This document shows, piece after piece, positions 1-7,100 of a stretch of DNA of 7,644 nt. Source of the stretch: an uncultured Clostridia bacterium (lineage in GTDB: Bacteria > Bacillota > Clostridia > Christensenellales > Borkfalkiaceae). Within the stretch, counting starts at the first letter, position 1, and each line of letters opens with the position of its first letter. The DNA is taken from assembly GCA_934273135.1 (NCBI GenBank), contig CAKQSU010000046.1, positions 1 to 7,644 of the forward strand, written 5' to 3'. Both the position numbers and the translations under genes were made by a program. Below the pieces are notes generated by a model. The model worked only from the letters and a program-made list of their open reading frames with translations, was not told where the DNA came from and made no database searches.

Positions 1-1572
1 GTTTATTACGCAGTCGCCCTCGTAAGCCCGCCTTTCGCGCGATTGAGAATCGACGAAGAGGTCCTGAGTCGTTGCCTTTGCCGTGTGCTTGACGAGTTTG
101 TATATTTCGTTTAAGAGTTCGTTGTCGGAAGAAAATTCGCTTGTTTCTTCGTCGAACGCGCTTCTTAGTTCCAGCCCGCGAACGGACGAGGAATCAAGGA
201 TAGTCGGCATATCGATAAACTCTACGTACCTGAAAGTCATGAGGTCTATCGTGTCGAATTCGTACTTGCCGGCGGAAAGCTTAAAGGTAGCGGAATATTC
301 GTTGCCCGTGAGCATTTTCCACTTGACGGAGCCGTCCTTTTCGAGCTGTTCGCCGTAACGCACGGTCACTTCCGCGTCGAAAGGAACGTCAAGGTCTAAA
401 TGCAATCCGCCTATAATTTCATAACCCAAATCGACTATTACGGAATTGCCCTTTTCGGTGAAAGTCATCTGCTCCGCCGGGGATAAAAACCTTTCTACGG
501 GTTCCGTTTCGGCGGGAACGAGCTTTACTCCGCGCGCTATTTCGCCCGCCGAAGCTGCTGCGTTCCAAGTTGAATCGTCAAATTCGCTTTCGGAAAAACC
601 GAACGGATAATATTCGGAATTTATATTGTTTGCGTGCGCCGTAAAATAGAACGTGCCGATAGAATTGCTCTTGTCACAAGCCTTGTCGCCGGGCAAACTT
701 TTCCAGCTTTCCCTTTCGGAAGCGGAACACAAAACCTTGCTCGTGCCGTCCTTAAAGTAAGCGGTGAGTTCGCCGTAAAAAGCCTTGTCGCCGAGCGTGT
801 AACAAATAACGCCTATTGCGTTTTCACCCTCTTTTATGGCGGAAGAAACTTCGCGATTGTCGTAGTAAAGTTCCGTCTCGCCTTTCTCGTTTTTGTTGAG
901 CCTCGACGGACCCGCGCCTAAGCTTTCGCCGTTTATATAAAGGTTATAAACGAATTGTCTGCTCGGTTCGGGCGAACGCGCGGTCAAGGAAACAACCGCT
1001 TTGTCGAGGTTTTTGTACTCCTCTTTCGAAAGCGTAAATTCGCTCCTTAAAAACGCAAAATCGTCGTTTGCTTTTTTCCCGGAAGAGGAAGCCGCCCATA
1101 TGCCGTCGCCGCCGAAATCGCTTTTTGCCGTAACGAACGCCGAGGGCTTGGAAAACCCGCCGTCCTCGCCGCTCAGATTTTCGGTTGAAACTGCCCAGTA
1201 ATAGAGTTTGCCCTCTTCCAAAACGGAGCTAAGCCCCTCCGCCGTAACCGCCGCGGAAAGCGAGCTTTCCTTTCTGCCCGTGTCGTAGACGTATTCGCCC
1301 TTTTCAAAATTCTGTAAAGACGAAGAAAAAACCATTCTGTAAGCTTTCTGTTCCTGCTCCTTTTTTGGGTCGTTCATCGCCCAGGAAAAGCGCAAGTCGT
1401 TTTTATCCACGCCGTAAGCGGAAGAAAGAAGATTGACTTTTAATTCGGTCGGGTAAGTGATTATAGGGTCTAAAGTCTTTCTTGTGAGTAAAACCGTTAA
1501 AGTCGTCGCGACGGCGCCTACGAGGATAACCGCCGCGACTATAACGGACACAATAACCGTTTTCTTTTTCAT
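1..1572 (-). CDS. Membrane-anchored alpha-L-rhamnosidase, GH78 type, C-terminus cut off by window edge
   Basis: Partial gene: 524 codons run without a stop from ATG at 1572 to the left edge. GH78 enzymes are usually about 900 residues or more, so roughly half is missing. They hydrolyse terminal alpha-L-rhamnose from glycosides and pectic glycans by inversion. Visible order: KKK then a hydrophobic stretch (about 5-30) followed by RK, which looks like an uncleaved signal anchor with the enzyme outside; an Ig/FnIII-like domain typical of rhamnosidase N-termini (about 40-150, with RFSW near 61-64 and YYWAV at 124-128); a Bac_rhamnosid_N-like beta domain (about 175-345, with LYINGESLGAGPSR at 211-224); a concanavalin-like domain (about 376-475, with DLGYEIIGGL at 381-390); and the start of the (alpha/alpha)6 catalytic domain from about 480. 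The motif at 508-520, DSQSRERRAYEGD, places D508, E513 and D520 at the spacing of D567, E572 and D579 of Bacillus BsRhaB, so E513 is the probable general acid. The general base lies outside the window. The family call is firm; the exact substrate is unknown. Confidence 0.88.
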   Translation of the reverse strand, partial: MKKKTVIVSVIVAAVILVGAVATTLTVLLTRKTLDPIITYPTELKVNLLSSAYGVDKNDLRFSWAMNDPKKEQEQKAYRMVFSSSLQNFEKGEYVYDTGRKESSLSAAVTAEGLSSVLEEGKLYYWAVSTENLSGEDGGFSKPSAFVTAKSDFGGDGIWAASSSGKKANDDFAFLRSEFTLSKEEYKNLDKAVVSLTARSPEPSRQFVYNLYINGESLGAGPSRLNKNEKGETELYYDNREVSSAIKEGENAIGVICYTLGDKAFYGELTAYFKDGTSKVLCSASERESWKSLPGDKACDKSNSIGTFYFTAHANNINSEYYPFGFSESEFDDSTWNAAASAGEIARGVKLVPAETEPVERFLSPAEQMTFTEKGNSVIVDLGYEIIGGLHLDLDVPFDAEVTVRYGEQLEKDGSVKWKMLTGNEYSATFKLSAGKYEFDTIDLMTFRYVEFIDMPTILDSSSVRGLELRSAFDEETSEFSSDNELLNEIYKLVKHTAKATTQDLFVDSQSRERRAYEGDCVIN

Positions 1573-1588
1573 TTTCGGCTGTTTTTAG

Positions 1589-4048
1589 TTAAGCTGCCGG
1601 TACGTACTTTGTAACGGTAATAACGGAATCTGCGGAAAGACCTTCGATTACGAAATAATCCCAGTCGACTTCGCAGCTTTGGTAAGCTTCGAGAACGAGG
1701 AAGTTTTCGCCCGCCTTAATGTTGAAAGCAGAGGACTTGATATCCGTCCAACCCATACCGCCGGAAAGGTCGGGGTGAGCAATCTTCGTGCCTCTCGTTT
1801 CGTTGAAATAGAAGTCGAAAGCCGTAGCCGTAACGACTCCGCCGGTACTTAATCTGAACGTCATCGTAACGTTTTCGTAAGCCTTGTCGGAAGTAAACTT
1901 GATGTAAATGCGGTTGTCGCCGTTTACGCCCCACGCGCCTACTTTTTTGCCGCCGGAAAGGCTATCGCTCGCGCGGTAGAATCCCTCGGTGCCCGCCCAG
2001 GAAGCAGGCGTGCCGATAACTTCGCAATCTTCCGCTTCGATTTTCACGGCTCCGCAAACGCATTTGCCGTCAACGAATGTGTGGGTCAAGTGTTCTTCGG
2101 GATCGGGAGCGGGTTTAACGTACTTTACCGCGGTTATAACGGAATCCGCCGGGACGCCTTCGATTACAAAGTAATCCCAATCGATTTGGTTAGCCTGATA
2201 AGCTTCGAGTACGAGGACGTTTTCGCCCGCTTTAATATCGAAAGCGGAGGACTTAACGTCATACCAAGCAGCACTGCCGGCAAGGTTCGGGTGAGAAATT
2301 TTGTTAGCCTTAGTTTCCTCAAAGTAGAAGTCAAAACCCGTGCCGGAAGGAACGGAGCCGGTGCTTATGCGGAAAATCATGTTCGCGCCTTTGTACTCTT
2401 TGTCGGAAGTGAATTTGATGTAAACGCGGTTGTCGCCGTTGTCGCCCCAGCCGCCGATTTTTTTGCCGCCGGAAGCGTTCGCGTCGTCACGATAAAAGCC
2501 GGTGTCGGAGTAAGAAGGAGTGCCGCCCGCTTCGCAGTCTTCCGCTTCGATTTTCACGGCTCCGCAAACGCATTTGCCGTTTGAAAATTCGTGAGTCAAA
2601 TGTTGTTCGGGGTCGGGAGCGGGTTTAACGTATTTTTTGAAAGTGACGTTGCTTTCCGCGGTTATGCCTTCGATGAAGAAGTAGTCGAAGTCTACTTCCG
2701 TGTTGCCCACCGCTTCGATAACGTAAGTCGATTCGCCTTTGGCAATCGTCATTTCGTCGGTTTTAATCGTTCTCCAGGTGTTCCAAGCTTCCGCAACGGA
2801 ACCGTGATTTATCGCGTCGCCGTTAGTTTTGGTTTCTTCGTCGTATTTGTAGAACTTGAAGCCTTCGGAATTAGCTACGCCGCCCGTCTGAATAACAAAA
2901 CCCGTTTTAACGTTTTGATATTCCGCGTCGGAAGTGATGCGAACGTAAATTTTGCAGTCGGCATTGCCGCCCCACGCGCCTACCTTGTAGCCGCCGGACG
3001 CGCCCGCTTCGTCACGGTAAAAGCCCTTTCCGGAAGTATCCCAGCTTGCCGTGGTACCCGTAACTTCGCAATCTTCCGCTTCGCCCATAACGGCTCCGCA
3101 TTCGCATCTTTTATCGGTAAATGCATGCTTATGTTCGGGAACGACTTCTTTTGTAGTGTATTCGCCCTTAACGTCCGTTTTGACGTTTACGAAAATGTAG
3201 TCGATATTCGCGCCGTAGAAGTCCCACGGTTCGATTTCTATCATGTTTTCGCCTTTTTTGAACGTAAGCCCGTTAGTGAGCAAGGTCGTCCATTCAAAGT
3301 AATCCTGACCGCCGAAAACGGGAACTTCGCTCGTCTGCCAGCTTACGATAGTGCCGTTTAAGCGAACTTCGAACGGCCACGGACCTGTTTTTTTACTGCG
3401 GTCTGCGTCTTCGGGAGTTGTCGGAAGAGAGTATTTCCAATCTCCCTGATTTATTGCGCCCGTAGGAGCGAACTTCATACCGATAACTACGTTTTCAACC
3501 TCTTTGTCAACGGTGAAATACGTGGTCCAGCGGTTATCGCCTTCGCCCCAATTGCCTATGCACTTGCCGCCCGAAGCCTTGTCGGAATCTACGATAAAGG
3601 TTTCGTTTCCGCTTGTCGGCGTGCCGCTCGTAATAGCTTTTTCGGCTTCGAACATCATCGCGCCGCAAGAGCATTTACCGTTAGAAAATTCGTGATATTT
3701 AACGTGGTCGATACCCGGATTGACGGTGATTTTCAACGTGCATGTTTTTGTGATAGTGCCTTCAGTGTACTTGATTGTAATAAGATTATCTTCTTCCTGA
3801 AGAGACGCTTTCTTATCGTAATCCCAACCGGTTACTACTTTAACCTTACTGTCGGTATACTGCGCCGAAACGACCATGCCCGTCGGGTCGAATTTTTCGC
3901 CCGATACATAGACCATTTTCGTCGGTTTCGTGGTTACGCCGATAGCTCTGAGCTTGGCTTCTTCCTTGTTGCCATTGCAGCCGACGGCGGCAAAAAGCAT
4001 TACGAAAGAGAGAAGCAACGATAAAAACAAACTTACTTTTCTTTTCAT
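1589..4048 (-). CDS. Lipoprotein with Big_3-like Ig domain and four CBM6/35-like modules, each preceded by a CxCG connector
   Basis: 819 residues, no catalytic domain recognised. Residues 1-24 are a lipoprotein signal (MKRK, hydrophobic core, AVGC with lipidated C24). Residues about 33-110 resemble a Big_3 bacterial Ig-like domain (YVSGEKFDPTGMVV at 47-60). Then come four related units at about 115-300, 306-474, 483-644 and 653-816. Each opens with His residues and a CxCG pair (C126/C128, C315/C317, C493/C495, C663/C665) and continues into a jelly-roll-like module with the marks of CBM6/CBM35: EAE at the start, SGGxxxG in the middle and (D/I)DY(F/I)F or DWDYF at the end. In those families the EAE and terminal Asp region often binds structural calcium. 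Unit 1 is the most divergent and carries an insertion (about 195-265); units 3 and 4 are closest. KPAPDPE linkers join units 2-3 and 3-4. The start is supported by AGGGAG 8 nt upstream. The likely role is holding a glycan at the outer face of the membrane for the neighbouring GH3 and GH78 enzymes; the ligand is unknown. It could instead be a cell-wall-binding or adhesion protein. Confidence 0.85.
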   Translation of the reverse strand: MKRKVSLFLSLLLSFVMLFAAVGCNGNKEEAKLRAIGVTTKPTKMVYVSGEKFDPTGMVVSAQYTDSKVKVVTGWDYDKKASLQEEDNLITIKYTEGTITKTCTLKITVNPGIDHVKYHEFSNGKCSCGAMMFEAEKAITSGTPTSGNETFIVDSDKASGGKCIGNWGEGDNRWTTYFTVDKEVENVVIGMKFAPTGAINQGDWKYSLPTTPEDADRSKKTGPWPFEVRLNGTIVSWQTSEVPVFGGQDYFEWTTLLTNGLTFKKGENMIEIEPWDFYGANIDYIFVNVKTDVKGEYTTKEVVPEHKHAFTDKRCECGAVMGEAEDCEVTGTTASWDTSGKGFYRDEAGASGGYKVGAWGGNADCKIYVRITSDAEYQNVKTGFVIQTGGVANSEGFKFYKYDEETKTNGDAINHGSVAEAWNTWRTIKTDEMTIAKGESTYVIEAVGNTEVDFDYFFIEGITAESNVTFKKYVKPAPDPEQHLTHEFSNGKCVCGAVKIEAEDCEAGGTPSYSDTGFYRDDANASGGKKIGGWGDNGDNRVYIKFTSDKEYKGANMIFRISTGSVPSGTGFDFYFEETKANKISHPNLAGSAAWYDVKSSAFDIKAGENVLVLEAYQANQIDWDYFVIEGVPADSVITAVKYVKPAPDPEEHLTHTFVDGKCVCGAVKIEAEDCEVIGTPASWAGTEGFYRASDSLSGGKKVGAWGVNGDNRIYIKFTSDKAYENVTMTFRLSTGGVVTATAFDFYFNETRGTKIAHPDLSGGMGWTDIKSSAFNIKAGENFLVLEAYQSCEVDWDYFVIEGLSADSVITVTKYVPAA
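1601..2092 (-). repeat. Lipoprotein repeat unit 4 (CxCG connector plus CBM6/35-like module)
   Basis: Residues 653-816. H653/H656, C663/C665, then EAED at 671-674, LSGGKKVG at 697-704 and DWDYFVIEG at 795-803. It is closest to unit 3, with long identical blocks including GKCVCGAVKIEAEDCE and NIKAGEN versus DIKAGEN. Confidence 0.85.
2028..2070. repeat. 43-bp perfect direct repeat, copy A (second copy at 2538-2580)
   Basis: The 43 bases are identical in both places, 510 bp apart and in the same reading frame. They encode the GKCVCGAVKIEAED block at the start of units 4 and 3. A second identical 20-bp block lies at 2103-2122 and 2613-2632, with the same 510-bp offset. Confidence 0.95.
2117..2602 (-). 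repeat. Lipoprotein repeat unit 3 (CxCG connector plus CBM6/35-like module)
   Basis: Residues 483-644. H483/H486, C493/C495, EAED at 501-504, ASGGKKIG at 525-532 and DWDYFVIEG at 623-631. Its CxCG pair lies exactly 170 codons from that of unit 4. Confidence 0.85.
2538..2580. repeat. 43-bp perfect direct repeat, copy B (first copy at 2028-2070)
   Basis: Same 43 bases as copy A. A shorter related stretch near 3065-3084 in unit 2 (CTTCGCAATCTTCCGCTTCG) matches the edge of copy A, consistent with older divergence of unit 2. Confidence 0.95.
2627..3133 (-). repeat. Lipoprotein repeat unit 2 (CxCG connector plus CBM6/35-like module)
   Basis: Residues 306-474. H306/H308, C315/C317, EAED at 323-326, ASGGYKVGAWG at 350-360 and DFDYFFIEG at 453-461. 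The FYRDEAGASGG block matches FYRDDANASGG of unit 3, but the middle strands are more diverged. Confidence 0.82.
3149..3706 (-). repeat. Lipoprotein repeat unit 1, divergent and longer
   Basis: Residues about 115-300. H115/H119, C126/C128, EAE at 134-136, ASGGKCIGNWG at 158-168 and NIDYIFVNV at 281-289. It has an additional stretch near 195-265 absent from units 2-4, including a Trp/Pro-rich part (TGPWPFEV at 221-228). The ligand-facing loops therefore probably differ from the other three modules. Confidence 0.75.
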
Positions 4049-4056
4049 TTTTTCTG

Positions 4057-4062
4057 CTCCCT
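4057..4062 (-). promoter_or_regulatory. Shine-Dalgarno site of the lipoprotein gene
   Basis: Minus-strand AGGGAG, with 8 nt before the ATG at 4048. It decides the start and places the KRK signal peptide at the N-terminus. Confidence 0.8.
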
Positions 4063-4075
4063 ATATTTTTTTATC

Positions 4076-4101
4076 GACCGCGGTTTAATTTATTTGCGGT
4101 C
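4076..4101 (-). promoter_or_regulatory. Small hairpin in the lipoprotein 5' leader
   Basis: GACCGC at 4076-4081 and GCGGTC at 4096-4101 form a 6-bp perfect stem with a 14-nt A/T-rich loop, ending 13 nt upstream of the Shine-Dalgarno site. It could modulate translation start or be incidental. Confidence 0.3.
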
Positions 4102-4104
4102 AAA

Positions 4105-4177
4105 CCGAAAGTAAAGGCTCGGCGCGTAAGCTCTTCGCTCACGCGTTTTTATCTACGCGCTTCGCCTTTAAGTTCGG
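4105..4177 (-). promoter_or_regulatory. 73-nt imperfect inverted repeat between the GH3 and lipoprotein genes
   Basis: Outer arms 4105-4118 and 4164-4177 pair at 12 of 14 positions, with a 2x2 internal loop. Inner arms 4122-4128 and 4154-4160 (GCGCGTA/TACGCGC) pair perfectly. Within it, 4123-4131 and 4137-4145 can form a different 9-bp hairpin with a 5-nt loop, which competes with the inner arms. In the minus-strand RNA the one odd pair of that hairpin is a G-U wobble, while the plus strand would have an A-C mismatch, so the structure fits the transcribed strand better. No U-tract follows on the minus strand, so it is more likely an RNA-stability, processing or attenuation element than a simple terminator. 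The function is inferred. Confidence 0.55.
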
Positions 4178-4188
4178 AAAAAGCCTTT

Positions 4189-7100
4189 TTATTCTGCGAT
4201 AGCCGCAGGTTTTTTATTCTTTGCGGAGATAATGAAGCTTGCGACCGTCATTCCCGCGCATACAAGCGTTATCGCGCCGAAAGTAATATCGATAGCGTAA
4301 AGAGCCTTCTTCCACCACGGCGTTATAGTTATAACCTTAGTGTACTCGGTCGTGCCGTTCATAACGTTAGTCTGGATAATGTTCCAGATAAGGTATCTCG
4401 AAGATTTTCTCAAAGCCGCGGCAACCGTTTCGTCCCCGCGCCACTTGGTGTAAGAACCGAGCGAGCCGTTGCCGTCGAAGGTGTTGGTACCAGCGAGGAT
4501 AGCGTCAAGCTTGTTCATGACTTTGCCTTCGTCCCAGTCGGTAAGGATAATGCCGTCAAAGCCCCATTCGCCGCGGAGAATATCCGTCATGAGTTCTTTG
4601 GAGGCTCCGCACCAACGGGTGCCTACTCTCGTAAAGGAGTTCATCGTCGCGCTTGCTTCGCCTTCGGTAAAGACTATTTCGAACGCGCGGAGATAAATTT
4701 CTCTCGAAGCCTGTTCGTTCGACCAGACGCCGCAGTGCATACGGCTGGTTTCCATATCGTTGAGCGCGAAGTGCTTGGGATACGCAAGCGCGCCTTTGTA
4801 TTCGATACCTCTGCATTCCGCAGCCATTATCTTACCGGCGAGGTACGGGTCTTCCGAGGGGTATTCGAAAGCTCTTCCGCCGTACGGCGAGCGGTGGAGG
4901 TTTACGCCCGGTCCGTAAATGCCGTTGTAACCGGTATAAAGCATGTCTTCGCTCATGTGTCTGCCGACGCGTTCTACCATTTCATCGTTAAAAGAAGCTG
5001 CAAGGATAGGAGCGCAAGGATAGCCTACGAATACGAAGTCGCGGATTTTTGCGACAACGTCCGGCGTAGCGAACTGCTTGCAGTAGGTAATGCCTACCGG
5101 TCCGTTCTCTTGCTTGGAAGAGGGAAGCGAAATAGATGCTGCAGCTTCCATCTGGTGATAGCCGTTGGTGCAGAGTTCAGACTGCTCTTCCCACGTCATC
5201 TGGTCGAGAAGTTGATTCCACAATTCCGCCCATTCCGCATAAGTTCTATGCGTATCTTTATATTCTTCGTTCTGGTTAGGCGCGTCTTCGGGGAAGAGCG
5301 GAGCGTTTATAAACTGATAAGCAACAAGGTCGCCTTTATTTACGTCAGGTTTCCCGTTCGTTGAACCGCTTTTGAAATTACCGTAAGTAGGCATAAAGTA
5401 TTCGGTTTTTTCGTAATCGAATTCAAAACCTAAGTCGGCTTTCATTTTGGAGTTCATCGTGAGGATAACTCTTTCGGGATAGGTTTTTTCCCAGTCGCTG
5501 CGGCTTAAATACGTAGTGGAGTTTTCGCCGCGGTTTTCGTAAAGGTTGATATCGCCGTAGGAGAGCTTATTCGTAATCTTAGCCCCCGTATAGGTCGAAT
5601 TAAGGTACTTTTCGTTATCTTGTTTAAGCGTTACTTTGTAAACGTTTTCGCCCGCAAAGTTAACTTTTTTGGCGTCGCCGCTCATTACTTTTTGTTCGTC
5701 CGCTTCTTTGCCTTGTTTTTTCAAAACGTTGTTCAAAGCGACGTGCGCGTCGGTGCCGACGGTCAAGTAATAATCGCCCGCTTCTATGATGTATCTGCCC
5801 TCGTAATTGTTGTAAGTGTTGTCGAAGGTCTTGAAGTCCTCGCCCTTAACGGTGATTTTTACCGTTTCGGAAGCTCCCTTTTTGAGCAGTTGAGTTTTTG
5901 CATATCCCGCAAGTTCGATTGCGGGTTTTTCCAAGCCTTTTTGCTTGTCGTAAGCAGTGTACGGCTTCTGCATGTAAACCTGTACCACTTCTTTGCCTTC
6001 ACAGTTGCCGCTGTTTTTGACGGTTACGCTTACTTCGTAGTCGTCGCCCTTCTTTTCGACCTTAAAGCCGGAATAATCGAAAGTCGTGTAAGAAACGCCG
6101 TAGCCGAACGGGAAAGCGACTTCTTCGTCGTAATTCCAACCGCTCTTGGAGTTTCTCGCGCCTTTCGTCGAGGTCGCTTTGCCTTGCCCCAAAACGGAAT
6201 CGGCATAGCGCGTTTCGTAATAACGGTAACCTATGTAAATGCCTTCCTGGTAAACTATATACTTGGTCTGGCTGTCACCGTTCTGCGCCTGATAACTAAG
6301 TCCGCCGATATCGCCCTTATACTTGTTTACGTCGCAAGCGGAGTTAAGCCCGTCGTTTTCGGTAGCGGGAGCCGAAAGGTTATCGTAAACGTAAGTATCG
6401 GTAATTCTTCCGCTCGGCGTTATCGCGCCTTTAAAAATATCCGCAACGGCGTTTGTGCCGGAAGAACCCGGTTGACCTATCCAGACGCAGGAGTCTATTC
6501 CGTCAACGTAAGGCGCGACATCGCGCATGTTGAGCGGGTTGACGGTGTTGAGCATAAGGATAACTCTCTTGAAAGTGCCTTTGTTTTTGTATTCTATGGT
6601 TTTTTGGAGAAGCACTTTTTCTTCGTTGGTCAATCCTAAGTACCCGCCGTTCTCGTAAGAAACTTCCGAAGATTCGTGCAAGTCGCTGTTTTCGCCGCCT
6701 GTACGGGATAAAACCACGATAGCCGCGTCGGAATAAGTACTAAAGCTGTTCTTTACGGTTTCGGTGTATTTATCCCACGCCGTTTCTTTCATGTGCCATA
6801 CGACGTTGCCTTCGCACCTGTCTTCCGGGTCGCGTTTAGAAGTTGTCCCCGCGCCGCTCGAATAAAAATTCCAAAGCGCGTCGTTTACTTCAAAACCGCG
6901 GCTTTTGAACGCGTCTTTGAGGTTTATACTCCTTTCTTTCGCGCTTTTCATATCCCTCGTGATAGAGTAGCCGGAACCGGTACCCGTTTCGGTTATATCG
7001 GTCGACCATCTGCCGAGGAAGCTTATCTTTTCGTTCCCTTGCATCGGCAGCGTGTTGTTTTTGTTCCAGAGAAGCACAGCGCCTTCGCCTTCGGCTTCCT

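Noticed and set aside
83..1201. Plus-strand open frames opposite the rhamnosidase region
   Set aside because: The minus frame is open for all 524 codons and carries GH78 domains and catalytic residues; the plus frames are short, Ser- or Val/Phe-rich and resemble nothing known.
2081..3361. Plus-strand open frames of 167 and 256 codons opposite the lipoprotein gene
   Set aside because: They are antisense shadows; their internal similarity to each other only mirrors the module repeats on the minus strand.
1601..3706. CRISPR-like or other non-coding repeat array suggested by the regular repeats
   Set aside because: The repeats are long (about 165-190 codons), in frame and diverged with protein-level conservation, so they are protein modules.
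4178..4192. A/T-rich palindrome AAAAAGGCTTTTT just after the GH3 stop as a terminator
   Set aside because: There is no GC-rich stem or usable loop, so it cannot form a standard rho-independent terminator.
4735..5364. Plus-strand open frame of 209 codons opposite the GH3 barrel domain
   Set aside because: It overlaps the most conserved part of the GH3 enzyme, including KHFALND, and has no independent protein-like signature.
5620..6639. Long plus-strand open frame of 339 codons opposite the GH3 gene
   Set aside because: It lies wholly antisense to a well-supported GH3 coding region, has no ribosome site, and its Val/Phe/Arg-rich translation is what results from reading Asp/Lys/Ala-rich codons backwards.
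6691..6693. Possible inactive GH3 enzyme because the acid/base motif differs from GEGxDR
   Set aside because: A Glu (E218) is present at the aligned position and D936 and KHF are intact, so loss of activity is not supported.
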